Shown piece after piece: positions 9,001 to 18,446 of a DNA stretch of 18,789 nucleotides. How positions within the stretch are numbered: the stretch's first letter is position 1; each line of letters begins with the position of its first letter. The notes beneath the pieces were generated by a model that saw only the letters and a program-made list of their open reading frames with translations, made no database searches and was not told the DNA's origin. The position numbers and the translations under genes are program-made. Origin of the DNA: Mycoemilia scoparia (taxonomy: Eukaryota > Kickxellomycota > Kickxellomycetes > Kickxellales > Kickxellaceae); the NCBI GenBank assembly GCA_027575805.1, contig JANBPU010000297.1, positions 1 to 18,789 of the forward strand, written 5' to 3'.

Positions 9001-12000
9001 GATTCTGTACCTGATCTCTGAGGTGATTACTAACGTCCCAAGCCAAACCGATCGAAGTTAAAGCCAAGTTGAGGTCTAATGTCTGGTGTCCATAATTTCC
9101 TATTAACCTCACGCATCTACGCAAACATCCTGGGGGTAATATAGACAAAAAGTCGCTACAAATGAGTTGTAAGCAAGCAAAAGAAGCCTTAATCAGTGTG
9201 GTTTTTGATGCAATAGAAGCCTTGATCTTGGATTTATTGTGTCCTTCGGTTGGCTTTTCATTGTCGCCAGACTTATCATCCTGGGCACCACTATTTATCG
9301 AAACACCATCAACAACGCTTTGCAATATATCGAAAATAACATCCCATGCGTTAACAATTGACTGGCCAGATGTCTGCAACAATTTGTTTAGTGTTTCCAA
9401 AGCCAATGACTGGACCTCAGCCGTTGGCGTGAAGAGCTTTTGGTCAGTGTCACTAAATGAGTCGTTGCTGTTATATTTCTCGGTTGGCATCATCATCATC
9501 ATCATTTGTGCTAGAGGTGTTAGAATCTGCAACTGTATGTCATCGTTTCTGGAAGCTTTTTCTTGAGCTGTCTTGTCTGATCTTTTGGTTGTAGATTCCT
9601 CGTCTTCTTCTGTGGTTATTTTTATGGCCCTGTCCATAGCTATCAATACAACTTCAGATACAACTTCGCACGAAAATGTCCTCAGTTCAGGAGCAACATC
9701 AATGAAAGTCGCAGTATCTAGGAGGTAATGCAGAATGAGTTCAGTTGGAGACACATTTTTAAAGATTCCTTTAGTTTCAGCAGCTTCGTTATCATTTATA
9801 TCAAGTAATTTGTCCATATTATTAATGGCCAAATATCTCAAAATACGGATTGGGAATATCATACGAGATACCGCAACCGAGATTCTTGCTTGGAAATTTG
9901 CCAACCCAGTCATGTCCTGAATGGCCTGCTTGTTCTCATTGCGAGTAGGAATGCCACCAAGATCTGATCCTAAAAGACATAGCGAAGATATAAACCACAT
10001 CGATGTGTCTCGCGTAAAGTGTTCAACTGATTGCAGAAGTTGGTCGAATCTGGAAACAAGCTTTCTAGCCAGATTTGGCATACTAGTAAACTGGTGCTGG
10101 CTGACCAGCAGTCCTCTAGTGTTAGTATTATTGTAATTGCCATTAACTCCTGGAGTAGAAGAATTGTCATGCCCACCACCAACAGGAGATGACAAAGTGC
10201 CACCTTCGGCTACATTAGAAGACTGCTTCTCGCTTATTCCATAATTACGATACAAGATCTCTTCAGCCTGCTGATAAGTAATCAGAACAGGGTACCAGAG
10301 TGGGCCCAGCGAGTTTGCAAGGTATCCAGCGCAATTAAGTAAAGATGTCAATGCTTGAATGTTTCCATAATTAAGCAAAAAAGGAATCTTTGTTTCTTTT
10401 GTTAACATCGAATTGGCCTGAGATTTCGACTTTGCTGTTGGCTCCTCACTGTCCCGCTTTTGTTGCAGCTTCCTTTCGAGATGAGATACGGATGAATTAG
10501 GTATACAATGGCGATAAAGCAAACTGAAAAAAGAATCTCTTGCAGATGTCATACCAAATACGCCCAGGAGGTTTATAAGATTTTCTTGGCTAGCCAACAT
10601 TGGCTCAAATAGAGCAGGCTCCATAGTCACATTCATAAAGAAAGAAAACGTAGCAAGCAAGACTGGCCAGTTTGAATCAGCCCAATCCTCGGTAAGTTTT
10701 GTGATCGGGTCATGACTGTTTTGCTCCTTGTCATCAGAATTTAAAATCCTGAGCTGAACTTGAGTAGTTGGACAATGAATTCTTTTGTCGAGAATCGGTC
10801 TGGCCATTCCATTAACAAGATCAATAATGGATACCAGAGACAAATAATACAAATAGTTTTCTGGAACACGTGGAATGGTTGATTTTTCAAATGACTGAAG
10901 AAGTGAGGTTCTGAGTGTAACAGAATCAAGAGTCATCAAAGTAGCCATATCACCGAATTTTGTATTTTCTGCTACAGTAGAACTTTCGATTCCACCACCA
11001 TTGCCTTCATTAAGTAATGCTCGTGGCCAAGATTCAGCTGAAGATGGTGAGCATATATCCGGTCTCTCCGTAACAACTTTGCCCAGACTTGTAATAATAG
11101 CACCGATAGACCAATCCTTATTTCTTTGTTTCTTCTTGTTGTCCTCGTTTTTATCCTCAAGATCAAATAATTCATAAAGAACTCTGACAAGCCCCACATC
11201 ACTCAATATATTACGAATGACCTCCAAAGAAAGCGCCCGATAATTCAACGGAATATCAATAAACACGCTTGCGTCCTTTGGTGCATTTTTGTGTTCTTCC
11301 AGATCAATAATCGGCGTCATCAAGCTCCGCCCCAAAGTTGTCTCCTTGATATCATTCAGTTCCTCCAAAGTGTCATCAAGAAATTTTCCATCTTTACAAA
11401 GAAGCAGCGCAGCGGTGGTTTCATCCGAATTTGGGATGCTGTCGATTAAGCGTATCAATATATTTAGGAAAATACTGGTTTCTTTGGAAAATGTTTGAGA
11501 CCAGTGTTTTATAAATAGGTGTATTAACCGGAATTGGAGCGGAACGGCTTGGAACGAACATAGCTCTGGACCGGGGTTGATCAAGAACTGGATGAAAATT
11601 GGAGCTAACTGAACAGCCACAAGCTTGGACAGCTCGGCGTATTTGGGAAACAGATTGTGGTGGTTAGAAATTATTGACTCAATTAGCTCATATCCAAACG
11701 ACTTTTTGAGTTTAGGGCCGCGGATGAAAACTGGCTCTTCGCCCTTGATCATTAGACAAAGGTCTTTGAGTATGAAATAAGCGTCTTTTACTGAAGGATC
11801 TAGGGCTATAGAACCTAGACTGGAGGTTACTGAACTCTGTTGAGTATTGATAGAAGATCCACCAATGCTATTAACCGGTGAAACTGATCTTTCGGGTTTA
11901 GTTTCTTGACTCGACTGTCTACTTTCACCGTCGGCGGTATTAATTGCAGCAACACGTTCAAAAACAACATCTACCAACTGTCTAATAGTAACAGCAGCCG

Positions 12001-12484
12001 TCATCAAAATAACTGGATCGCTACTCGCCGATTCTTGCAGCTTGAAGCACAACAAAAATGCTTCAGCCAGCGTAGCATCTCTAATCGAATCATAGTTCCG
12101 GACTAGTGGTAAAATGATTTGCAATATCTTTATCTGGGTGTCTGTATCAATATCTGATACTTTATTCATGGATTTTAAAACCTCGCGGATTGATGTATTG
12201 GCAATGGCCTTGTATTGAGTTAATCGCTGAATACACCTCATGGCTACGGCGACTAATTTGGGAACCCGTAGATCCAGGGCCATTGATAGGGGGCGCAATA
12301 CATCTTCGGACTTTGCTAGTTCGCTGGCAATCTCTTTGGAAGTTTTGTCTTTATTGCTGTGGCCACGGAGTACTACGATTACTCGCTCTGATGCTTCTTT
12401 GACTTCTGGGTATTTCTTTTTGGCTTCGGTTGAAAGTAATTGTAGTTCGGCTTTTAAGTATGTTGCTAGCGTGTTATCCGACAT
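6029..12484 (-). CDS. MON2 homologue, Golgi/endosome trafficking scaffold
   Basis: Mon2 is a large peripheral membrane protein related to the big Arf-GEFs (DCB and HUS domains) but without a Sec7 catalytic domain. It works with Dop1, the flippase Neo1 and Arl1 at the trans-Golgi/endosome. This copy is 2151 aa with no intron. The N-terminal DCB-like helical region covers about 1-180, followed by a Ser/Gln-rich insert (about 185-230) and a HUS-like region (about 235-400). Segments typical of Mon2 follow: a stretch with IPRVPENYLYYLSLVSIIDL at about 535, a PVLLATFSFFMN region near 610, a LLNCAGYLANSLG region near 718, a DUF1981-like part at about 1025-1130 (FACLQLICSDFL), VRNGTIQTIFRMLDMHGQ near 1225, and QWDETLTMVLQGIVKVW near 1331. 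It is clearly longer than yeast or human Mon2 (about 1,640-1,720 aa) because of polar low-complexity inserts and a six-Met run near 995. The ATG has A at -3. The frame stays open past the TAG stop, so the true C-terminus is uncertain. Confidence 0.9.
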   Translation of the reverse strand: MSDNTLATYLKAELQLLSTEAKKKYPEVKEASERVIVVLRGHSNKDKTSKEIASELAKSEDVLRPLSMALDLRVPKLVAVAMRCIQRLTQYKAIANTSIREVLKSMNKVSDIDTDTQIKILQIILPLVRNYDSIRDATLAEAFLLCFKLQESASSDPVILMTAAVTIRQLVDVVFERVAAINTADGESRQSSQETKPERSVSPVNSIGGSSINTQQSSVTSSLGSIALDPSVKDAYFILKDLCLMIKGEEPVFIRGPKLKKSFGYELIESIISNHHNLFPKYAELSKLVAVQLAPIFIQFLINPGPELCSFQAVPLQFRLIHLFIKHWSQTFSKETSIFLNILIRLIDSIPNSDETTAALLLCKDGKFLDDTLEELNDIKETTLGRSLMTPIIDLEEHKNAPKDASVFIDIPLNYRALSLEVIRNILSDVGLVRVLYELFDLEDKNEDNKKKQRNKDWSIGAIITSLGKVVTERPDICSPSSAESWPRALLNEGNGGGIESSTVAENTKFGDMATLMTLDSVTLRTSLLQSFEKSTIPRVPENYLYYLSLVSIIDLVNGMARPILDKRIHCPTTQVQLRILNSDDKEQNSHDPITKLTEDWADSNWPVLLATFSFFMNVTMEPALFEPMLASQENLINLLGVFGMTSARDSFFSLLYRHCIPNSSVSHLERKLQQKRDSEEPTAKSKSQANSMLTKETKIPFLLNYGNIQALTSLLNCAGYLANSLGPLWYPVLITYQQAEEILYRNYGISEKQSSNVAEGGTLSSPVGGGHDNSSTPGVNGNYNNTNTRGLLVSQHQFTSMPNLARKLVSRFDQLLQSVEHFTRDTSMWFISSLCLLGSDLGGIPTRNENKQAIQDMTGLANFQARISVAVSRMIFPIRILRYLAINNMDKLLDINDNEAAETKGIFKNVSPTELILHYLLDTATFIDVAPELRTFSCEVVSEVVLIAMDRAIKITTEEDEESTTKRSDKTAQEKASRNDDIQLQILTPLAQMMMMMMPTEKYNSNDSFSDTDQKLFTPTAEVQSLALETLNKLLQTSGQSIVNAWDVIFDILQSVVDGVSINSGAQDDKSGDNEKPTEGHNKSKIKASIASKTTLIKASFACLQLICSDFLSILPPGCLRRCVRLIGNYGHQTLDLNLALTSIGLAWDVSNHLRDQVQNLKNHDTTVYSGDCGKNLEEALSDNVDLNQIWSTPLDSQATTVRNVQLMWLLLIHSISKLCTDSRSEVRNGTIQTIFRMLDMHGQYFEPRVWNTLLWRLLHPMVDQVFECRLNKVFECFVALKEPTPNADDNHSNEAVGDQGQKPKKTDHLVMTRSGVWIENPHSLGLKQWDETLTMVLQGIVKVWATNPLLLAPKDRSIFIKDQLKAWEKLWNWIYSICCYNFDGGSSSQSQDALKNIQVPSKLVDVLELKRMLFSKHIVKLSVDLISQLVEACKSELVINQGSGRDEPSLQLWQVSWSNIINIGLGVTGYLPNQVNSGGGDADNSHIFSNVRDNGEPIYTQDWLVKFVEILESKVLDVWIECDLFVRGNLQELLDLLRSLVLYFDAPSYTSDTNRLTKLQEVVLGTLQKLESLTTANGAVDTKGEGKKESSLDAIEATRILVDEYAKYTNLPYVILGEMDEKIPHFDSKLLSDQFSSAKGSCGKGSLDRYQEIWGLPEWKKRMSHYNNIPIRPTLISLAKQTIQRMSAVFIKHLLPKDAKKDDNESPGSYHGVNSETIMSLLKGKEIVTIILSAGIALSYSLNQSQDIETRRSSLQQKEYKEVAEAIQSVWPIAADSLLALIPSVLGSMSAIQDSLSPDIIQSTWSSLVTILEIVLAKSTVSVNSQHQQAGISEDSEEDSNSVVWYQVSLLNTVLVESLRYINQVKSVANSPVLDKNGKGSNFDKASSKDALVTMWLPEWKRIISLLQHAISLPGVLDNPYMIVATPDCTSTAKNITDMSLEFVSLTWLFALCGKLDFNSSGSANGASHLLYDIGGLETLVNRYKFIVTSISDAGKDESGPDGDTNSESSPVVPLEISRIAAPALLKHCHLVLTHYNKYRLLFQNSATSLPLPGLYYSTVAFILYYLSILEFRSGIYNALSKPNKDTDINGISSPLGNLVQSCEGEKNIHIRYLYPSLCDLVSCSDSFTVYLVQKCLRRLSFNIDISNF
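9488..9505 (-). repeat. ATG trinucleotide run coding six methionines in MON2
   Basis: Six CAT triplets on + (ATG on -) encode Met-Met-Met-Met-Met-Met at about residues 994-999, just before an Asn/Ser/Asp-rich insert and the DUF1981-like region. It is a short microsatellite inside coding sequence, so its length may vary between strains. Any functional role is unknown. Confidence 0.8.
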
Positions 12485-13360
12485 GGTTGTTCCTGCTGTT
12501 GTGTTTTCTTGGTATTTGGGTTAGATGTGTTGATATCGTCGAATAATTGATGGGAGTTTGAAATGCAGAATGTATATTTGTTTTCGAGCACAGCACACAC
12601 CGGTATTAGGAAAGAATGTGTGCCAATTGTCAAATAGATGACAACAACCTCCTTTTCTCTTCACAAATGCGTTCTAAGGAGAGAGATGCTTGTGAGTAGT
12701 AGCAATTCCAGATGCAGTTATTGAATGCAACTACAAAAGCTTCTTTGATTTTTCCCTTTTCTTTCAATATTTCTAATATACAGAGACAGAGATACGCAGT
12801 GGTTAAGGAAGAGGAGACTGTAAAGGGATCATAGTTGAACTAATTCGTCACTCACCCTCTCTGTTCACTTTACAAAGTATTCTCAATGCATACACATACA
12901 CCAACAACACACAGAAACCAGCCACAGGATTGGGTTTTTACTGTCTAGCCACAATAGCTGTGTTTCTGTGTGTGAATGGTTCAATCATAGCCCAATCACT
13001 AGATCCAATTATAGATTAATATTGACGATTAGGCCAGTTTATTATACTTCTAGTGAGGTAGCTTATGCCACATACACTAAAAAATTATAAATTAAATTGT
13101 GGGAATAACCACGCATTTTTTAAGCCCATAACATAATTTTGTAGTTCGAATTGGGGTCATTTTGGCTCAAGAAAAATCTTTGCTTGCCCAAACTCTAGTT
13201 TTGTTTTATGGATTATGAGAGTACGTGTGCATTTATAGGTCTTCACATTTTTGTACCTGAATATATGCTGCACAACTATACATACCACTACGGCTTATTA
13301 TCGCTGACTAAGGTTGGTGCTGCTGTTGCTTTTGATGCTGCTCAGGATGGACTGCCATTT

Positions 13361-13625
13361 CTAAAATGTGTTCTCTAGCTGACCACCACCACCAGTATTG
13401 CCAGCATCATCATAGTTGGTATTTTTGCTGCTGTGCTATAGATAGACCTGTCAAAGTGATACACATGTCCTCTCATATCCATATTATGACTTTGCCACAA
13501 CAAGTCAGGGTACACCTCTATGTGTTTGTCTTTAGATACTCACATATTCAATGAGGTTGATTTGCTCGTTACAGTCGTGGCAGATTAAAAATGGGAACCT
13601 TTGGGTTTCTTTGGCAGGCAGTTCG
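13361..13625 (-). other. Candidate 3' exons of a small unrecognised spliced gene
   Basis: On the minus strand a possible exon (13625-13544) follows a CTCTACAG acceptor. It reads ELPAKETQRFPFL and then ICHDCNEQINLIEY, and stops exactly at a GTGAGT donor (13543). Joining to the CTATAG acceptor at 13436 continues the frame (HSSKNTNYDDAG... to a TAG at 13363-13361) with no internal stop. A GTAAGT donor upstream at 13753 fits the same frame, but I find no convincing ATG or first exon. The CHDC pair could bind zinc with other cysteines, but no family is recognised. The region could equally be non-coding transcript or chance, since all three minus frames are fairly open here. Confidence 0.18.
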
Positions 13626-13920
13626 CTGTAGAGTCAGTTCGTTCTGAGCTGGCTCTGCAATTTTTAGAGCTGTTCTGTTGCTTCCAATTGAGTTTGGGCA
13701 CCATCTTTCTTTTGGTATGGTGTTCATTAGTTAGGAAGCTAATATACACTTACTAATCACAAATAATAACATCATAATGTTTGAAAGGGTAGCTTTTGGT
13801 GGGCAATGATTATAGGGATGGCTACCACCACCTATTAGCAAATGGCCACTCTTCAAAAAAACCCATCCATATAAACACTCTTATTTGAAATCCAGATCTT
13901 TGGTTTAAGTTTAAATAGAC

Positions 13921-13926
13921 TTTATT
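13921..13926 (-). terminator. Poly(A) signal AATAAA downstream of CYK3
   Basis: A perfect AATAAA on the minus strand lies about 110 nt beyond the CYK3 stop at 14035, in an AT-rich tail. The position suits a normal fungal 3' UTR. The assignment rests on the hexamer and its location only. Confidence 0.45.
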
Positions 13927-14034
13927 ATTGATAACTTAGAGCTAGTATGTATAATGTACAGAAGAGACAGTATTAAAATCAAACTATAACGAAGATGAAT
14001 ATCAAAAGAGCATAAGCATATAATAACAGCACTA

Positions 14035-17000
14035 TTAGATGCATTTGTAGACAGCAATAGGCAACCATCGATCAGAATCAGTATCATACAGCACAATCCA
14101 AGGCCCACGTTCTTTGAATGTATGTCGAAGAACATAAGTTTGAGTGCCCGGCTCATATACAAACTTTACTGAATGGCCATTAGGGCCACGCAATTTCATT
14201 TTGTACAGCTTTTTCTTGTCAACCGATGTGATATTGAAATCAACAAGGTCGCCAAGATGGAACTCCTTTTCATGAGGCTTGCGAATATAGAATTCGTCTG
14301 GAATGTATGTGTTGATCAGTGTGCAAAGTTTTCCATTTGCTCGTCCAAAATGCCGAATGTTTATTACGCAAGACAATGGATAAGTCTCAGAGTTCGGTGC
14401 TCCTTCCATATTTCCTTCGGAATCGACTCCTTTGCCTCTCAGCTTCTCAATGTTGGCAATGCGACGGTTATCAATCAGGCCCTTGATGCCGGACTGCATA
14501 AACCCGCCTACTTTGTTCCGGCTCTTTTGGTCTGGATCAAAGTCATGGCGAAGTGGAACGCGCACACCAGTGTATATTTTCAGTAAGCCATGTGCGTTGG
14601 TTGCCTTGGCCGTCACAATTATCTTGGCCATGCGTTTTCCTTCGTAATTCATACATTGTGCCAAAAGAGGCTGCTTGGATGTGGTTTTGTTGTTCTGGTC
14701 CAAGAACTCGATCTCAGCATGGACTGCCAGCTGCTCGCTACTTAGAGATATCATTAGGGGCTTGACTTCATCGTCTGTAAGATTGATCAATGGAAAGTCA
14801 AGATTAAGTAGCTTGACCTTATTCATAAAGTACGTGGGCCGAACGTACGGAAGTAGCCAGAATACAGGAAGCGATATGATCGGATCAAGGAACTGGTTTT
14901 GTGGAAGCAGGGGATAGTGCGTGTAAATAATTTCCTTGGGAGAAGTAAGAAAGAACCATGGATCCAATATGCCTGAGCTGTTTAGTGGATGTCCAGCTGA
15001 AGCACAGGCAGTATCTATTATCCTGCTTTCTCCGTCAATACAGACAATGTTCCATGTGTGGTTGGCAATGGGCAACACCGGGCCCTGGTAGCGATCATTG
15101 GGTTGGCGCAAATACCCCCTAACTATCGATGACTCGATTCCAAGTGTGCTAAGCATTGTATTTGTCAGATTGGCAAAACCAGGTCCGCGGGATAACCTCC
15201 GGCGAAGAACCTCAGCTGGTTCTTCTTGCTCAAAGTATTCGTTATCGTCCATGGCCAGTGACATGTCAAAGACAATGTTTTGAGCGACCCACATGAATAC
15301 GGCTCGGACTTTGTCGATTTCTGTCTGGAATGGTCTGGCTACATGGCGTAGAGCAAGTCCTTCGGGGTTAACTCTGGAGGAAATGTTTTTCATTAGTTCG
15401 ACGTGCCTATCGACCTTTTCCCAATTGACTGCCGTGTTGGGTTGTTGTGACGACACTTTGGCATTAGGGCGAACGACTTGTTTTGCCAGCTTTATATAGT
15501 TTGGCATCGTGATCTTGGATGGCGGTGGAGCCGTCTGGCTTAGATCAAGGTCCTGCACAAACTGTTGGGTCGGTGCTGCTGGCTGGGAGTACGTCATTTG
15601 GGAATGATTGCTTGTACTGCTGGACATGGCGGGAGTCGGTGCAGATCCAATGTTGGAGGGGAAGGGTGTCATGTTTGCCATATTGCGGAAGTGACCGATG
15701 GTTGACCCACTGTAGCTCGAAGATGACGGGCAGCGCGAAACAGCAGACATTGGCCGCATCACTTGGCTTGGGGGTCTTTTCAGTTGATTGTTGCCATTTA
15801 TATTGGGAGAAGGGTGGTGGGGGTGATGGTACGGGGAAGGTCCCTGTGGAGCAGGACTGGGTGCTGTTACGGATGGTTGGTAACTGTTACTATATGCTTG
15901 GTTTGGATTCTCTGGATAGCCATTATTATTATAGCCACCATGGTCAGGAGCTGACGCAGAATGTGGTGGTGGTGGTTGCTCATAAGATGGTTGCCGCTGA
16001 TGCCGCTGTGGATATTGCCTGTATGGAGACTGATGCTGCTGGTAGTGCATTGGGGGTTGTGGAGGTGGCTGGTATCTATTATGTTCTGGACCTTGGGCCG
16101 TGAAGCGGCGAGTGTGGGGGTAGTTCATCTGGTTGATATTTGGCAGGCTTCCAATTGTTGAGTGAAGCTCCTCTGTCTCACCACTATTGGAATTTATTGT
16201 CGAATTGGACTTGTTGAATATGGTAGACAAATTGACTTGGGACTTCGAGCCTGTTAGTTCAGTAGATTTTTCAAAATCGCCAGAAAAGTTGAACTCTGGG
16301 GAGGACCTATTTAGGTCATTAATAGACTCCTTGCTCGCGTACTGGATTTCGGACCTTTTGGATGGCACTCTTGGGATATTAGTTTCGGAGCTTGGTGTAC
16401 TCGATAGTTTTCCAATGTCAAGTCCAGCGTCCTTGGTATAATGAGTGACACTGGATTTTTGCAGGCCTTCATTGCTATCCCTACCACCACCTACCAAAGA
16501 TGTGCTTCCATATTCCTGATGGTCATGCTCAACATCCGAATTGGCCAGCCCATATGATGATGACACTGACAGCTCCAATACAGACGATACTGGAGACGAT
16601 GGTGATTCTGATATAACGGGAGAATGCACCTGGTCAACACTTTCAAATGTAGGACTGTTGACAGGTAAATGGTCTTCTGCATTGTTGTATTGATACTGCT
16701 CGTGTTGCTTTTGGTGGTGGTATTTTCTGGTAACACTACCTGAATCAAAGCCTTCGTTAACATCACCATCCTCAAATAGATACTCTGCATCATGAGCTTC
16801 AGATTTCATTGTCTCCCTCGACTGGTTGTTGTGCGAATTGTCACTATACACCATAGATGTAACATTTATCTTTTGCCCACTGGCTGTGAAAGATCCTCCA
16901 AAGTTTCTACGATCATCTACAACGGATTCATTGTTAATACTACCATAGTTGCTACTGCCAATGCTGTATTTGCTGTTTAGGGTGCTGTCTGGGGAACTAT

Positions 17001-17856
17001 GTGGTGAATCCGGCATACGTGGATTGCTTCTAGAGTAGTTTTTGAATTCAATGTTGCTGACCGATGGCTCCTTATTTGGTTTTGATTTCGGCATAGCTCG
17101 AGGGCCAATAAGCATGCTTCCAGACTTTAGGCTGTTTATGGATGTCAATGTTGATCCCTTGCTATTGAGACTGATGTTTCCGATAGATGAGTTGGAATTG
17201 GTTGATGTATTACGGTTTGGCTTGTTGTTGAGACTGTTGTTTCCGGATTTTGGAGTTGGTGGTGCCTCTTGTTTGTCTATTGAATGATCTTCGTACAAGA
17301 ACCGAATTTTTGCTGATGGCTTGGGCTTATGCTGATCCTGTTGCTGTTTGTGGTACTCGATTTCGTTGTTTGCCATGTTCAACAACAAAGATTCGATATC
17401 CAAATCTTTGGTTTCGTTGTCTTCTGACTCAGCCGACATGCTGCATTTGCTTCCATTGTTGCTGGGGCCAGAGTACCCAGGCGTGAGGACATTTCTTAGG
17501 CGAGCAATACGATCTGCTGTAGATTTAGATGGATTTGGTATTCCATATTCTTGGCTAATATATGGAAAGCAATACAATCACACAGGTTAGGCCTGTAATA
17601 TAACATCCTATCACTTTTGTGAAATGCTATAAATAGCTTTTGAGACTTACCATAGCTTTACAAGGCATGCAGGGAATAGGCCATCCTTTGATGAGTTTAC
17701 AATCCGTCCACGCCACCATTTTGAATCAGCACAGTCGAGGATCTCGATTATATCCCCCTTGCGAAATGGAAGATCTTGACTACATTCTCCAGAGAATGTA
17801 TATAGTGCTTCAGCATACAAATAGTCGTTGTTTGCTGTCCCTGATGTCGTGGCCAT
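14035..17856 (-). CDS. CYK3-like cytokinesis protein (SH3 + transglutaminase-like), two exons
   Basis: Cyk3 acts at the bud neck/division site and links the actomyosin ring to septum synthesis. The spliced gene joins exon 17856-17651 to exon 17554-14035 and encodes 1241 aa. The SH3 domain covers about 10-68 (ALYTFSGE, WWRGRI, GLFPACLVKL). A long Ser/Asn/Gln-rich, probably disordered linker follows (about 70-775), with a Pro-rich part near 566-680 (PPPQPP, PPPPHS). The transglutaminase-like domain starts near 777. Of its triad, His901 (NHTWN) and Asp916 (IIDTACA) are present, but Gly859 (RGPGFAN) sits where the catalytic Cys should be. The fission yeast protein is likewise described as transglutaminase-like without the cysteine. 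The start is the first ATG in the open frame; the frame upstream has no ATG before a TAA at 17976. It is longer than yeast Cyk3 (about 890 aa), mainly through the linker. Confidence 0.9.
17555..17650 (-). other. CYK3 intron, 96 nt
   Basis: The donor is GTAAGT (17650), directly after CTATG at the end of the SH3 domain. The branch site is GCCTAAC, and the acceptor is ATATTAG, ending at 17555 about 30 nt after the branch. Splicing completes a Cys codon (TG|C, residue 69) and joins LVKL to QEYGIP in frame. It fuses two frames that are separated by stops. If the intron is kept, translation ends after one extra Trp. Confidence 0.9.
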
Positions 17857-18242
17857 CAAATGCTTCTCTATATCTTTGTATATGTTTTGTGATCTATTCT
17901 GTTTTGTCCTTTTTGCTATATTAGAGTGGTACAAACGATGATTTGTACTAGTCTTCACGGATGAACTTGTGGATTAAGAAGATAACAAAAATACAGTCTT
18001 GAAAAATGTAAAAAATAATAAATATAAAGTGTGGAAAAGAGAAAGAGTCTAATGGTCTCAAAAGCAGTGGCAACTGTAAATATGCCTTTCTGGGCAAAAA
18101 TAAGTAGCTGTCTAGTGTTTACTTTGATTATTAGAGCCTTTATAATAAAGCAAAGACTTCTTTGTGTATATGTTCAAACTAAACTATAAGTAGCTCAAAG
18201 AATGAAGATAGGAATAGAGAGACATTAAAAAGCAAAAGAATA

Positions 18243-18268
18243 ATGTGTATGCGCATATGTGTGTGTGC
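18243..18268. repeat. Short TG-rich simple repeat
   Basis: The + strand shows a TGTGTATGCGCATATGTG tract followed by more TG units, an imperfect TG/CA microsatellite containing the small palindrome TGCGCA. It lies about 390 bp upstream of the CYK3 start. No function is implied. Confidence 0.6.
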
Positions 18269-18389
18269 AAGCGGGCTTTGTGCTCTGAAAAACATATATC
18301 AAACCTGTGTCCGCTCAATCAATGTGAAAGTGAAACAATAAAAATCACCCACAAAGCCAAGTTATCTGGATCCGCCCTTTTTGGAGCCC

Positions 18390-18446
18390 TTTCGCGTCTT
18401 TCTTTAGCGAGCTTTCAACGCTGATTGGCCGATCCTGTTGTCGCGA
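18390..18446. promoter_or_regulatory. Cell-cycle-box-like and CCAAT-box cluster
   Basis: TTTCGCG at 18390-18396 reads CGCGAAA on the minus strand. This fits the yeast SBF site CRCGAAA and resembles E2F sites (TTTSSCGC). CTGATTGG at 18421-18428 is an inverted CCAAT box (CCAATCAG), the NF-Y/HAP type of site. TCGCGA follows at 18441-18446. These sites lie 535-590 bp upstream of the CYK3 ATG, in a locally GC-richer island. Late-cell-cycle control of CYK3 is a reasonable inference. They could instead serve a gene beyond the right edge. Confidence 0.35.

Larger units (their letters stand above)
12485..14034. other. 1.55 kb region between MON2 start and CYK3 end
   Basis: The part next to MON2 (12485 to about 13100) is probably its promoter. 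It is AT-rich with pyrimidine tracts (for example about 12746-12775) and CA-rich stretches (about 12886-12915), and I see no clear TATA box. From about 13200 to 13740 the base composition is less AT-rich, with CTG/CAG-like and ACC triplets, and several short frames are open on both strands. The best is a possible pair of minus-strand exons, listed separately. No tRNA, snoRNA or mobile element was recognised. The part next to CYK3 holds its probable 3' UTR. Confidence 0.55.

Noticed and set aside
13141..13160. TTCGAATT resembling a tRNA B box
   Set aside because: There is no A box or cloverleaf at the right distance.
13208..13378. 56 aa plus-strand ORF in the MON2-CYK3 gap
   Set aside because: It is short, matches no family, partly reflects GCT/CTG triplets, and conflicts with the minus-strand exon candidate. 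Neither is proven.
13361..13435. Possible C/D-box snoRNA on the minus strand (ATGATGA and CTGA)
   Set aside because: The boxes are about 70 nt apart, but there is no terminal stem and no clear C'/D' pair. ATGATGA is also explained by the triplet-rich sequence.
15519..16103. 194-codon plus-strand open frame within CYK3
   Set aside because: It is antisense to the Pro/Ser/Gln-rich linker of CYK3. The Gly/Val/Trp-rich translation is what reversed proline and glutamine codons would give.
17857..17958. Extended CYK3 start at 17958
   Set aside because: The codon there is GTG, not ATG, and a TAA lies a few codons further upstream. The first ATG in frame is at 17856.
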